This document shows, piece by piece, positions 21,350 through 34,694 of a DNA stretch of 64,000 nt (its first letter is position 1; each line of letters begins with the position of its first letter). A model generated the notes under the pieces. That model did no database searches and was not told the origin of the DNA. It was given only the letters and a program-made list of their open reading frames with translations. The stretch comes from Aptenodytes patagonicus (taxonomy: Eukaryota > Chordata > Aves > Sphenisciformes > Spheniscidae): assembly GCF_965638725.1 (NCBI RefSeq), contig NC_134959.1, positions 11,846,417-11,910,416 on the forward strand. The letters are read 5' to 3'. A program made the position numbers and the translations under genes.

Positions 21350-24300
21350 CACTAACGGGATGTTTGCTCTCCCCATCCCACTGTTGGTGGGTAGCTTCTG
21401 TTTTAGAGTGAAGTGATCAGGGCTTCATGGTGTGAGGAGCCTCAGGCTGCATTTCGTGTTCTCAGAGCTGGTTTGGAAGACCCCATGCCTTAGGGCATTC
21501 AGAGAAGGGGTGCCTTGTCTCTGGTGCCCATGGAGGGTAGCATAAAGTGCATCTCCTTCAAGATGCTGTAGTGGGTAGGTGTGGAAGCAGAAAACTTGAA
21601 TGTGAATCAAGGAGAGACCACAGAGTGCAGGTGGCTGAGAGATAGTGACCTCTGTGATGCTGGACTTCAGTGCCTGAGTTCAGTTAAAGTCTAGTTTTAT
21701 GAACTTAAGTCCTTTATTGGCAGTAACTCCTTAAAACCCAACTCTGCATTTTGCTCCTTCATGTGGACAGATCCTGGTGAATCAGCCAGGATCTTTACTG
21801 TCGCTTTGGTAAACATTTCCAAGGTTTATTAAACGTGCTCTGTGACGTTCTTTTGTGGAGACAGTAATTTGACAGTCATCACGTGAGAAACTAAGAGTTT
21901 GCCATCTGGCCTGGCAAGACTTTTTTCTCCTTACTATTAATTAAACTGGGGTTATTGCAAAATTTTATTATGATGGTTATGATTTGTCCTGTGATAACGC
22001 TGGGGCTAATACTGAGGCATGCAAAGCACCTTCCATGCTGGTGACGTTAGTGGGAGGTGCAGCTGAGCAGCACCTCTTTGGACTCAGGTGTCAGCTCTAA
22101 TAACAAAGTTTCAGGGCCAATTCCTGCTAGCCCTATTCAGGCACCTTACCCAGGAGCAGGTTCTTCTGTTTCTGAGGGGATGGTTTCACAAGTAGGAAGA
22201 TGTAGCTGGGGGGGAGAAAGGGGGCAGCTGCTTGGCCACAATAGTGTCATATAACGTGCCCTGGCAGGAGATCTTACTGACCACAGCTTTGCCCTGCTTG
22301 GTGAGACTGTGACCATTCATGGGAAAGTAGATCGGTGACAACAGATTGTTAGTGAGAAAAGAAAGGAGGGAAAGGCAGTAGAGCTAAAGCTGAAATCATC
22401 TGCAAAAAACAGGTGCTGATGATAGCTGGGGTGAGGAAGAAGGAAATGAAGCTTGTCTGGTGATGGGACAGGAGGTGGCTGTAGCCTGTCTGGGATGGAT
22501 GCGTGCAGTATTTGGCAGCTTATCCTCTGTTTCCAATCCACGCTCAGACCCAGCTCAGGGCCCGTGAATATCAGAGGCTCTCGCTCATTCTTCAGTGATC
22601 TCCAAACTGTGACTTTGCAAATATGCTGAGACTGGTAGGTTTGAAGAAGATGGCTGGGTATGAAGTTGGTGAGAAGTCATCCCCCAGCACTAACTCTTGA
22701 CATCTTTCCCTTCTCTGTCAGAGACTTGAATGCTTCACTGCTGAGAGTTAACTCAGCAACTTCACAAGAAATTCAATAATATTTCTTTTTACCCGAATCC
22801 CTCGAAGTCTGAGGGACTGGAGACAGCATCAGTTTGAGATGAACAGCCAAGAAAAGTAAATCATCCTTGGATCAGGGTGAACTCTCATTTGAAGAGGCCA
22901 CAGATGGCAAAGACGTTCATGAATCAGCAGTTTCACAGACCTCTGCCCATTCAGAGAGTAATGTGTGTCAACAGACATGAAAACAGCACAGAGCCACAGA
23001 GCTTTACAGATCCTTCCTGTTCCCTTTGCACTGCTGAGGGGGACCTCCACGGAGGAGCCACAGAGAAGGAGAGGGCTGAGGTGCTGGGCACTGAGCTAGT
23101 CCCAGGGATGGTCATCCTACACCCTCTGCTTCAGTTGTGCAAGAGCCAGAGAACAGGGTGATGGCGAGACACTGTTCCCTGTGCCCCTGTTCACCCGACA
23201 GCACACCCAGGTGTGCTCTTCAGTAAAGGAGACAGCTACCAACAAGCCTGGTATCTGAGATAAATGTAAGGAAGGAAGGGTTAGGCAAGGACATGAGCTG
23301 TTGCACCATTGCACCGCTGCAGGTGCAGAACAGCTCCTGTAAATTTGGGTTGCGTGGAGCGGGTCTGCCCCACCAGGCAGCTGCTCTTGGCAGCTGATGG
23401 ATGCGTGGAGGTGAGGAAGAGGGATGCAGCAAGCCATGGTGACGCAATCCTGCTCTTTGATACCTGCATTGGATCCATGTGCCCATGAGTCTGGGACCTC
23501 AGCAACCCATCAGGGTACTGATTTTCTTATTGTAGTCTCCCACCGTGGTCCTGTCCCCTGCTTGTAGGATTGTCTGTCCTTCCCTGCTGTGCAAGGGAAA
23601 CAGGACAGGCAGCGGAAGCTGCCATTATCTCTAGAGCATAGAGCTCACAGCTGGGTGAGACAGAGCTGGGAGAAAGGGGGGGCCTGTGCAAATCTGGAGT
23701 GGCTGTGCCTGTGGCAAGGGGAAGTTACACACAGCTGTCCCCAGCCTGTGGTCAGGAAGTTCTCCTGTGCAAAGGTGTCCTCTCAGGCTCTCATCAGACT
23801 CAAGCAGCCTTCCCTTCATCCTGCCGTTGTTTGTTTTTCTATCACAGTCACAAAAGCTCTTCCGAAAGCACTATATAATTCCATGGCTCCGTGAACAACT
23901 GCAGGCCAAGGGTGTGTGCTTGGACGGAACGTGCCTCACCCTGCAGAAACCCCCAAAGCTCCTGCCAAGTTGGTGTGGGGGGATTCTTCCTGCCCCTCTT
24001 TGATGTTTGCCAAATGTTATGCCCGGAGAGTGCAACACCAGAGGGCCATGCAGAAGACCCCAGCTTTCTTTGCTTGTGTTGTATATTCTAAGATCTGCTG
24101 GCTAGGAGGGCCCCCAAAGAGATGTAGCATTACTTCCATTCCTGCCCGAATGTAAGCCCGGGGGCTGCTTCTACTGTAGGATAACATGCCAGTGGTGAGA
24201 GCTGGCCAGGCCAGAGACTGTGCCTGAATTGTTTGCGAGACTTTTATAGACTGTCTATCTGGGATGAAACACAGAGCCCGGACCTTCAAAGCACTGTGTA

Positions 24301-24925
24301 GGATGGCAGCTATGGGACTTCCATTAAAGTTACTAGGCATCACATGACTGAAAACTTCTGTGACACCAGTGTGTTTTTGCAGAGGAATAGCTGGTGCTGG
24401 GGCTGCTGAGACAAAGGGAAGTGGAGGAAAATGAACTCCGCCATGCCCCCAAAAGCAACACCTCACAAAATTTCAGCCGTGGGGCTTGCATCTTTTTTGT
24501 AAGGAGCAATTATAGTGGGTATCACAGGAGATGTAAAGGAACATGTGGGACATTGGGATTTATTGTCACCAAAGGAGATACTTCAAATTCATTGCAAAGT
24601 TGGAGAACATCTAACCTAACTCTGTAAAGAACTTGAGAGAGTTAAGTGGATGAATATGACTCTGAAGTTAGAGCATCTGGTTGCCATCCACCTTTCCAAA
24701 GAAGAGAAAAGGTTCTCAGAGAATGTCTTCAAAAGGCGTAGAGAATAAGGAGTGAGCACAGTCAGAGTGAAAAGTTGCCCACCAGGCAAAGACCAGTGAG
24801 TGTATCAGACAGGGAAATCGAGTCAGTCTGGTGACAGTGCTTTCTGTAACTCTTAGAAGACACTGGTGGATGAAGACTCAGTGAAGACAGACTCCCTTTT
24901 TCTTACTGTTTTGGCATCTTTCAGG
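21350..24925. other. Intergenic, nothing recognised
   Basis: Unique-looking sequence; frames up to about 150 codons on the minus strand at 24017-24466 show no domain and no family resemblance. Confidence 0.5.
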
Positions 24926-24929
24926 CTTT

Positions 24930-25090
24930 AACATGAACTAACTACTATTATTCTAATTTTACAGATGGGGACAGACAGGTTACGTGACATGCTCAAGATC
25001 ACATGAGCAGTCTGTGTCAGAGTGAGAAACCGCACCTGGATCTCTCAGTTGTGAGGCTGTTGCTCTTGGCACTGTGTCCTCCTGACTGCA
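24930..25090 (-). repeat. MIR-like SINE, antisense
   Basis: 'ctattattctaattttacag' followed by 'atggggacagacaggttacg', 'tgacatgctcaagatcacat' and a degraded 'cctggatctctcagttgtga' and 'ctcctgactgc'. This is the reverse complement of the MIR core, in the right order. Confidence 0.75.
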
Positions 25091-25094
25091 AACA

Positions 25095-26050
25095 CCACAT
25101 CCAGATTGACTTTGCCTGTGTTCTTTCTATGCCTACAAATGGTAGCTTTTTTGAACAAATGAAAGAAATGAAAAAGTCACTCCTCCAATGTATATGTCCA
25201 ATCCTCTGTACGCTGTGGCATAATGTACCTTAGAGGAGTCTGTAATTAATACAAGTAATTACTCCTTGCTGCAAAGACTCTTAGACATCACTGGTTAAGA
25301 ATCTAGATGAAACTTTCACCTTGTTTACTGAGTGCCTGATGTTGTGCTATTCAGAATGGATTTGGGTGATATCTGCGGGATAAATTAACTTACAACCAAG
25401 ATGAATACTGCAAAATCCTTGGTGCCATTATCATGCTTTGGCTACCACTGGAGCTTTAATATCAGTAGAGAGAAGTGAGGGAAATAATTAGGTAGGAAAA
25501 GTAGTCATCAGCTATTGCAGAGGGGTTCCTTGTGATTGTCAGAGTTTGCCTCCTCCACTCAAACAGGTTTAATATAAAGGCTGACAAAGGAGTCGGTATC
25601 CATAGTTTGTTGGGACAAGAACATTTGCAGTTCTAGGCATGTTCTCGGTCTTCAACTTCATTGAAGATAAGCAGGAGTGGGATTTTCCAGAGTGCCCAAG
25701 AGACCATTGGTCGTGGCACAAGACACCTGGGGCACATCTGATAGTCCCATTCTAAGCAGCACAGCTATTGAAAGCCCAGCAGCTTTCAGTGAAGGAACCT
25801 ATCCTTTTGACTCCAGTTCCCAAACCTACTACTGACTTCTGCTGCTCCAGATATGTGCTGTGGGCTGCTGCTTTTAACCTGGCAGTGTTGCCAGAGGCAC
25901 TGGGCACCTGGCATTTCGTGACACCAAAGGAACAGCCATTAATTGAAACTCATCAAGCAAACAGCCACTTCTGCTTGCTGTGGCTCTGTTTTCAGCTCTT
26001 CAGCTCTGAAGCGAGGCTGACAATTTTTGCTGGTTTCTCAGACCTCCTAT
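25095..26050. other. Intergenic, nothing recognised
   Basis: Unique-looking sequence without recognisable genes or repeats. Confidence 0.5.
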
Positions 26051-26053
26051 TGA

Positions 26054-26152
26054 GTTTTGTTAATTAATATTTGTGAAGTACTTAGATGTTTTCAGGTTTA
26101 TGGTGATCCAGAGTAGTATTATTACTGCTGGTATTATTAAGACTAATAATAC
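26054..26152 (+). repeat. 3' tail of a MIR/Amniote-SINE-like copy, with hairpin
   Basis: 'gttaattaatatttgtgaag' then 'tacttagatgttttcagg' and a TATTATTA tail match the usual 'attaatgtttgtaaagcgct / ttgagatcc ... attatta' end of MIR-like SINEs. The tail ends in a perfect 9-bp inverted repeat at 26131-26152 (GTATTATTA, AGAC loop, TAATAATAC). Confidence 0.5.
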
Positions 26153-26159
26153 TGCTAAT

Positions 26160-29100
26160 AACCTTAGTGAGCCTGGCAAAATTCAATTTGACTAAAATCC
26201 TTGCCACAGATGAAAAAAACTAACTGCAGTGATGTGAGGGGGTACGTGACTCAGTTACCAGTAACTGCTGTTTACAAGGGACAGGAAGAGTATATTTGCT
26301 CAAATGAAAAAAGGTCAAGGCAGAGGCCCATTTGCTGTTTGTTAATAAGTAATCTAAAGTACAACACAGCTTTACTGTAACAAATCAGCCTGGCTTAGCT
26401 TTTCTTCCATCACCATTATTTCCAATCCAGTTCTGGACTAAAATGCCAATTCAAAAATAATCCACATTCTCATAGATTATTTTCAACATCTCCAAATCTA
26501 CGGAGAAGATTTGTAACCAGGGAACAATAGCAACACAACAACAACAAAACCTTTCCATATTTTTGCCAGTGTTTTTCTCAGGACACTGTAGGCAACCAAG
26601 GTTGAAATATCAGATAGGGCACTATTCATCTCCTGGGAAATTCTGCTATAGGCTCAGACCTGTGCATCTTCCCTATGGAAGAGTGCCAGTCAAGAGCTGT
26701 GGTGTAGCTGGCCTGCTTACAGCCACCCCACTAAGTTACTGATGTAACTTACAAAACCACCTACGTCATCTCTGAACCTGGCTCACAGTCAACAGTTAAA
26801 ATTCAAACATGGGTGCTAGAGAACATCCTTCTTCCAAGTGACTGAGCATATGTGCACTTCATGCATTGCGACCCCTGCCCTGTCATTGTCCTTTGCAAAA
26901 CAAAAAATGGTCATTTTCCAAGCAACACTTGTCTTCTTTAGCCACTGAGCAGTATTCTGGAAAAGGGCTGGAGTCTGTCCTTTGTGGTTCATCTACTGGC
27001 TGCAGGTAAGATTCATTAGAAAAGGTTTTGCCATTAATGAGCCACTTAAAGTGCTTATCAAAAAACCAATACTTATGCCAGCTGCCAGCTAACCACAGCT
27101 TCTCATTTGTAACCCTTGGTGTTCATGTCCTTCAACTGCACTGGCCTGAGACACTTTAGATGTCACACATCTAGTCCTCAAAACAGGGAATGTGATGTAC
27201 ACAGTATTAGAGCAGACATAGCCAAAGCACAGACGGCATGGCACTGTTGGCATGCATCCGCAAGGCTGGTTTGTGATGATGTTTTGTCTTACACATAGTT
27301 ATTTCTTGAAAGAAGGTAGCAGGGGCGGGCACACACACACACACACACACGCACGAGGTCACCTTTGGAAACAGAAACCATGCAGATTGCAAACTATAAT
27401 TCCTAGCTTCCTGAAATGCAATTTTGAGAGGCAATGATCCTTTAACAAATCAACAACCCCTGCTCCCCAACTGCCTGTTAACCCAGGGAGGAGGGAAAGA
27501 AGATGGTGAGGAAAGATTTACCCTGCAGAACAGGTCACGTGTGGCTATTAGCTCAGAGCATCTTTCCAGTGCCAGAGCCTTAATAAAGAGTCTTCTTGAG
27601 CTCTGTAGTCTTAGAGGGCACCAGGGCCTGTCTCCATCCAAGGCAGGGCCACACGAGCAGGGGAGGGGAGGAATGCCTTTCTACAGAGCTGTGCCTCTGG
27701 CACCAAGCAGAAGACAGTGAGGCTGAGCAGCAGATGCTGACGTGAGGAAACAGTAGAGCATACAGTGAAGAACACATGTGGGAGCTGTTGTAGGGTCTTT
27801 GTAGTGGGATGGAAAGAGGATTCATGCAACTGAGTGCTCGCACACATCAGAAGGCAGCACCAGTGGCTTCTAGCTGCCAGGAAGGGGGTATTTTGGATGC
27901 CCCAGAGCCCTCATGTTTGCCTTACTGTTCTGTGGTGCTAACACAAGAGCAGAGAAGGAGGGGTGGGGAGGAGGGGAGTGGAGGACACATGGTGTCCTGG
28001 GGAAGCAGGCATGGCTGGTGCTGCCCTGTGTGTCTGTACCTGCATGATGGGCTGCAGCTGGGTGGTTGGCAAGCAGTACAGTTCACAGAGATCCTTGAAC
28101 TGATTTGGTGTGTGCAGGATGTTCATCCCAGAACACCTGGTGTGGTGTACAGTGGAATTGATGCTCACTTCTATGAAATCTGGCTGAGCTGGGGATCTGG
28201 GCAAATATCTTGTAGCTTAAGCAAGGTTAAGGGGCTGTCTTAAAGTCCTAGATCCCATGCCTCCACGCTGCTCTGAAGGAGCACGTGGCCATGCCATACA
28301 TCACATGCCGTGGCAGGGAGAACAGTAAGTGTTACTATCTGGCAGCCTTTGCAGAATGGTGATGCCACATGAAAATGCACGTGTTCGTTACTCATGAGAT
28401 ACACGTTTACTGCCCATCCCCGCCTTTCTACAGTAATATACACCCAGGGTGGTGGAGCTTTCTGCTCCTGTCTCTGGATGTCGTGCTATTTCCTCTTGCT
28501 GCACTTTGTTCTGGGTAACACCTGTTGTTTCTCAGTTGCCTAGTGAGTTGCAGGAGTCTTTAACACCACTGATAATACACTGCACTCTTCCTCTAAAGAC
28601 CAGTGAGGATTTACTTCTTCCCCTTACAGCAATGAGAAAAGTGGAGTACCAGGTTGTCAGGTGACTCTCCCGAAGCAGTGGGATTAGCTAGAAAATGTTA
28701 AGCATTCCCTGAACCCAATCCTGAGCATTAGTCATCACCACCATGTCACCCCTCAGTGGCATCATGACAGTGAAATTCTGGACTGTACAGTCTTTTGCAC
28801 GCAAATGAGAGGCATTTAATGAAAAGCAAGCCCAGTGCTGCAAACACCACTGTAGAGACATACACTCTGTTCTAACTGGTAGCCAGGATGCCTGGGAAAA
28901 TATGCAGGTGGTTTCAGAAAATCATAAGTAGCCTATTATCACAGAGGAGGGGGGAAAAAACCCCTCAGGAGATTTCCCCTGTGACCATCTGTTAATTTTC
29001 CCCTGAAGCCATTATTGATTTGCAGGGGGTGGCATAGTAATGCCCTGCAAACAGTGCTGTGAATCAGAGCTCTGCACTGCTGTTGCTGGACCAAGCAAGC

Positions 29101-30030
29101 TTCACTGATGAGAAATAGCATGGTGATATGCTTCCTCAGCTTGTACCTTGGAACTTCATGCACCTGGCGATCATCAGCCTTGGAGAAAGTTCTGTTTTCC
29201 CATAAACACTGTGCTTTGTTGCACCTCAGCCTGTGGCAGAGGTAAGCCCCTCTTGTTAACCCACTGGCCGCTTTCTGTAGAGTTTGTATAGCCCATAGCC
29301 CTTCTAATAAAGAGAGGTCTTGCTCATAAACAGCCATATTTGCATACATTTAGAGATACTCAGATGTCTAGCTATGCTTCAGGAGTAGCCCAAGATCACC
29401 ACACAAAGGCTATGCTATTTTAGGGGTCAAGTGCTAAGACTGCTCCTTGTCTGCTGTCCCCTTTGGCCCTTACAATTTGACCAATGCATACACCTGTGCG
29501 ACACAATAAAAATACCGATCAACCTTCATGGCAACGAGTATCAGCCTTTTGTATGTGCCCTACAGTATCCATAGCCCTCTGTAGCTAATGGTGGTCTTGG
29601 GGTTGGACGCATCAGTGACTGTGTTTCTGCTTCCACTTTGTGCTGAGCTGTGGAGGAGAGGAGTCTCTTAGAGCAGCAGCTGCAATGCCTTACAGCTCGG
29701 TTGGTAGCTGCCCCTGCTTTTAGCTGGAGAGTCCCTAATGTTGCCCGTGATGGCGAACGCAATGGAAATCCAAAGATGAGCTGTGGCATTAGTGGTAAAA
29801 ACCTGGTGGAGCTCGTTTTGGCTGAAGTATACAATTCAGAAGCATTTTCCCAGCTTTGTCTTTCTTTTTTCATTCTTCTGAGGTATCAGAAGGAGGTATT
29901 GCCCCCAAATTGTGGCATGGGGCAATGTGAGCAGCTTTGCTTTTTGTCCTGGCACCTCAGACAGAAGGAAGCCTGAGAGTGTTTATTAGAAATGACTTGG
30001 CCTGTGGCTCTCTCCTGGTGCTTTCTGTGT
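26160..30030. other. Intergenic, nothing recognised apart from a CA repeat
   Basis: Unique-looking sequence with short, domain-free frames. Contains the (CA)n tract at 27330. Confidence 0.5.
27330..27354. repeat. (CA)n microsatellite
   Basis: About ten uninterrupted CA units, then GCAC. Confidence 0.95.
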
Positions 30031-30039
30031 GTGTACTGA

Positions 30040-30240
30040 GCGTGCTGAGTGGTTTCCAAAGGAACTTCCTGAGCACTGCAGCAAATGGGGAAATTCACTG
30101 TGGAACAGTTGCTGCAGTAAGTGAAACTTAGAAACAACTTTTGCTTTGCATTTGTGAGCAAAATATGGCATTTTCCAAAGCATTTTTTGTGTATTTGGTC
30201 CAGGGCAGAATTATCAGTTTCTACCATTGCAAATATAATT
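30040..30240. promoter_or_regulatory. Candidate haematopoietic enhancer motif cluster
   Basis: Within 200 bp: a RUNX-like GTGGTTT at 30049, two opposed ETS cores in 'ggaacttcct' at 30061-30070, a MYB site overlapping an E-box (AACAGTTG, 30104-30111), a GATA site in reverse (TTATCAG, 30211) and a C/EBP-like ATTGCAAAT at 30226. A further ETS-like 'agaaggaagc' lies just upstream near 29963. The mammalian CEBPA +37/+42 kb myeloid enhancer is bound by the same factor classes. Here the cluster is about +24.6 kb from the CEBPA start. Orthology is inferred, not shown. Confidence 0.35.
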
Positions 30241-30249
30241 TGTGTAGTA

Positions 30250-33200
30250 AAAATGGAAAACAGCCAGACCAAGTTGCAAACTGTAAACTGAATTTGGTCC
30301 CGATGGAAGCTTGTCCATTTGGATGTTTCCTCAGAGAGATGTCATTGTTTCTGCATTTTTATGGTAAAATAATTCTTCTACCCATGAAAAAAATGTTTCT
30401 AATATCTATGAGCAATGCAAACAGATACAGAAAGCATTTTGCTATTTAATGATTAGCTAAATACAACTTTTCCCCTTTTTTAGAAGAAACAAAGCTGTTT
30501 CCCTCCTCCCCAAATGGTCCTGGATGAGACAAATGCACCAATGCATGTTAGGGAGAGAGCCTTAGCAGGGAGGGAGTTGGTGTGCTGCTAGGGTAGGGGA
30601 AGACTTTGTTTCTCTGTAGTGATAGCAGCAGTACAGATTTTCCCAATGGCTTTCGCCCTTAGCACATGCTAATTCATGAAATTCCTCATGTTATGCACCA
30701 AGACCTGAGCGCCCAGGCTGAGTAACTATGTGGTGTAGCCATTTGCAGATGCAATTACAGATTTTTTAGGTTATACCCAGGAGTACTTTGATGTCTCAGT
30801 ATTAAACTCTATGTTTCTCGATTTCTAGTGCCCAGCTTCTGACTTTAGAGCCAGCAGTCCCTGCAGTGTGCCCGAGGCAAGCCTGGCACTTCCATACGAG
30901 GGCCAAAACATTCAGCGTGGCGGCCAGAGAGACTAATAGGGAAATTTTAAGTCTTAAATGCTAATGCTGCAGTGACCCAGCCCAGCAGCTCCTCTGGAAG
31001 GTAAGTACAGACAGCCTTTCTGTCACAGCAGAGATGTCTAATCTGAAACATGGATTACCAGCAGCCAGGAAGTGACAAGCAGAGTCACTGTTCTCCTCAG
31101 GCTGTTTGTTCCCATCTGCCACCTCTAGCAGAGCACCCAAACCACAAGGCAGGGAGCTAGACACTCCTAGCCCGCTCTCTGCTGAGGATCTGCTGCTCTA
31201 CAGCAAAATGCTGTTGAATCAGTGGGCTGGAAAGCAAGTACACGTGGGGGAGCATGGCTGTCTTACCTACTGGTTCGAGCATTCACATGGGAGTTTGAGA
31301 TTCTGGACTCTGCTCCCAGGACTGTTTATGCATTTTACATGAAACAGTCACCAGGTAACATATAATCCCTGATCAAAGCCCTCAGGGGATTTAGGCAAAG
31401 CAACGCCCAATTTCTGGATCCTGATCAGACTTAGGTGTGAATTGAGCTGAGCTGCTTGGCCCTGTCAGGACTGGGGCAGTTCTGGGCATGCACAAAGGTG
31501 GAACTCTAGATAGGTGATGAGCTTGAAAGTATTAAAAAAAGTTGGAGATTGAAGGGGCCAGATAGTGGGAAGGACCTAGGAGCTGCAGTGGGATGTATAT
31601 GCCAGCATTTCAATCTAAAGTGCAGATTTAGGGTAAAACATCAGGTGCTCCAGTAACAAAGCCCTCTTACAGGGAAACAATTGTTCTCACAGATTCCTGA
31701 AGTGGAAACTTATTTACATGACCATTTTATGTGCTTTTTAAAAAAAGAAGTCCCATCCTAGCCACTGCATTTGCTTGGATTTGTTTCCACGAGGCTGCAT
31801 GTGCTGAGCTGCACAATAGTGGCTGCTGTATGAATAGCTTGTTATTCTTACCAAGCGTGACAACTGCTGTAGCGAAATCAAGAGCAACCTGCTCTAATGT
31901 AAACTGATTTCAGATTGCCCCCGGCAGTCCCAGCTACCTCATCTAACCTCTTTTTTTTTGCCAGTCTTTTTTTCTTTTTTCCCTTTTCCTCCCCCCTCCA
32001 TCCCTGCTGAAGACGCACCCTATGCTTTCTTACAAGCTGTTTTATCATGCTGGCTGTTGCACTAGTGTCTATGACCTGCAGAGGAGCTTCTCTGGTATTA
32101 TCCTTGGTGCATTCCAAAGCCACTTGGACCCTCCAGCAAATGCAGACTCCAGCTACCTGTCCACTCCAGGGATGAGCTCTGTAGTGGCTGACAATTGTAC
32201 CCAAGAATACCTAGCTACAAAGCACCACAGATGTGTGTCTGGCTCTTCACGGGGCTGTTGCATCCTTGATACCCCACCTGCATGTTTGAGAATGCTGCAG
32301 GGCTGGATAAATGCGGACAAAGAGAGGCTTATTCAGAGCGACACTGCTGTCATGCTGAATACATGCCAGATACCAAGTGGGAAGCAGTTGTGTTGGTAAG
32401 GGAGTGGGGGCATCGGGGAGTGGATTTGGGGCAGGGAGTGCTGTGGGAGAAGCAGTCCAATTTGCCGATCATAGCTGCCAGATCAGTGTGTATGATGGGT
32501 GTGATATAAATTACTATCTATAAATAAATACCACAACAGCATTTTAATGAGGTGTTTTCTAGTAGCACTTGTCCAGGCTGGTAGTGTTATGTTAAGGCTG
32601 GAGAAGTATCTCCAAGCAAGCTTCTTGGCTAAACCTTTATAAACACGGTCTCACCCAAGATCTAACTATGATTTGTTTGGATAAGAGGTTTTGCTTGTTT
32701 GTTTCTGAACATACTTTCAAATACGTTTGGGTTTTTACTTCCCCCCCCTCCCCCCCCACCTTCTTGGCCCAGGTTTTGTGTTGGTGTCACAGAACTTAGC
32801 TGATGCAGAGATAGGAGATGAATCTGGTGCCCTTTCTGAGCATTCGTTGTTGTTCTGACAACAGGAAGCTTGCAGAAGGGCTAGGTGGTCTGGGGCTTTG
32901 GGGGTGGGGGGCATTTGGGGCTGTGACTCACAGGCGTGACCTGTGTCTCTCCAGAGACTGGCAGGTAAAAATATCCTGGCCCGTCTCAGGGAGTGCTGTG
33001 TCCTTTGCTTCTCCTGCTGTGCTGACACACCTGGCATTGCAGCCAGTGCTGTTTGGAGGCATGGTCTTACGGACCTATGCCCCACATTTGCAGTGTGGTT
33101 CTGCTGAGACTCAGCAACTAACTTCGGTATTTTCTTTTTCATAGCAGCTAGCTATTTTTCTGAACTTTTGGCAGCCCGGACTGCTGGACAAATGGCTGCA

Positions 33201-33960
33201 CATAAATAGTGCACAGCACAGCGTGTTGGATGGGACTCAGCCACATGCACTGTAGCAACCCGTGTGTGCTGCAGGGTTGCCCTGCGCACATACACACTGT
33301 TTATCATCTGTCCTGGTCTATAGAGTCCCCCCCATGGCATTGTGTCAGATCCTGGAAGGTTGTCCCCTGCATACCCAAGTACACAGCCTGCTTCATACCT
33401 CTATGCCAGAGTAGATCCGGGACTAGAGATGGGCCGTGGTTTTCTATCTGAACCAAACAGATCATGGTGGGAGGCAAACACAGAGGCAGGGATTGGGTTT
33501 AGAGGCCGGATCTCAGGCGTTGCTTTCACAATGTTTCAGGCCAAAACAATGGTTTCGTCAGAAAGCCTCTCAACATGTTAAGTTGCCACCACAAGAATGT
33601 GTGAGAGCTGCATATATCCAAAACAAAGCCGAGAAATAGTCTTTCTCATGTTAGCTCTCAACTGAGGAGTTTTTTGCAAATTTGTCTCCTGTGTGTTAAT
33701 GGCAGGACCTCTTTTCTGCTCAATTTGAAGATCTGAGAGAGAAAGTTCAGTTTTTTGATCCTTAAACATAAAATCTCTGAAGTGAAGTCTCTTGATTGTC
33801 TGGACTTGTGACGCATACTCAGAATTCATTCATATTATAAATAAATAATTGGCAGGTGATGCTATAGAGATAACAGCTTCCATTCTTTTTGAGGAATCAT
33901 TAACTCCAGCCAAGTCTCCCTGATCAACAGCTATAAAAAAACCCCAACAAAACAACCCAC
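30250..33960. other. Intergenic, nothing recognised
   Basis: Mixed unique sequence with a polypyrimidine run at 31950-32000 and a C-rich run at 32742-32760. A possible tRNA-like SINE fragment lies near 31268-31325 ('ctactggttcgagcattcac', then 'ctctgctcccagg'). No gene is seen. Confidence 0.5.
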
Positions 33961-33968
33961 AAAATAAT

Positions 33969-34076
33969 ATCGGTTGGAAGAGACATCTGGAGGGCTGCAC
34001 TCCAACCTCCTCAAAGCAGGGCTAGCTTCAACATTAGCTTAGGTTGCTCAGGGCTTTGTCCATTAAAATTCTGAAA
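33969..34076 (-). mobile_element. Old CR1 LINE, 3' part (left of nested insertion)
   Basis: 'cggttggaagagacatctgg' through 'caaagcagg', 'taggttgctcagggctttgt' and 'ccattaaaattctgaaa' matches the antisense CR1 3' region. The match breaks off at about 34076 and resumes at 34695, because a younger CR1 has inserted. Confidence 0.8.
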
Positions 34077-34694
34077 TGAATCATAGAATGGTTTGGGTTG
34101 GAAGGGACCTCTAAAGGTCATCTAGTCCAGCCCCCCTGCAATGAGCAGGGACATCTTCAACTAGATCAGGTTGCTCAGAGCCCCTGACCTTGAATGTTTC
34201 CAGGGATGGGGCATCCACCACCTCTCTGGGCAACCTGTGCCAGTGCTTCACCACCCTCAGTGTAAAAAATTTCTTCTTTATATCTAGTCTAAATCTACCC
34301 TCTTTTAGTTTAGAACCATTATCCCTTGTCCTATCGCAACAGGCCCTACTAGAAAGTCTGTCCCCGTCTTTCTTATAAGCCCTCTTTAAGTATTGGAAGG
34401 TCACAATAAGGTCTCCCCGAAGCCTTCTCTTCTCTAGGCTGAACAACCCCAACGCTCTCAGCCTGTCTTCATAGCAGAGGTGTTCCATCCCCCTGATCAT
34501 TTTCGTGGCCCTCCTCTGGACCTGCTCCAACAGGTCCGTGTCCTTCTTATGTTGGGATCCCCAGAGCTGGACGCAGTCCTCCAGGTGGGGTCTTACCAGA
34601 GCAGAGTAGAGGGGCAGAATCACCTCCCTCGCCCTGCTGGCCACATTTCTTTTGATGCAGCCCAGGATACAGTTGGCCTTCTGGGCTGCGAGCA
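34077..34694 (-). mobile_element. Younger CR1 LINE, 5'-truncated, ORF2 C-terminal part
   Basis: The left end, 'gaatcatagaatggtttggg' then 'ttggaagggacc', is the antisense of the CR1 3' end with its ATTCTATG-type terminal repeat. The minus strand is open from 34695 to 34111 (194 codons) and encodes the C-terminal part of the CR1 ORF2 protein, downstream of the reverse transcriptase catalytic core. Typical blocks are [63 protein letters not shown] and [16 protein letters not shown]. It lacks the endonuclease and the catalytic core, so it is a dead 5'-truncated copy, but the frame is undamaged, so it is fairly recent. Confidence 0.95.
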
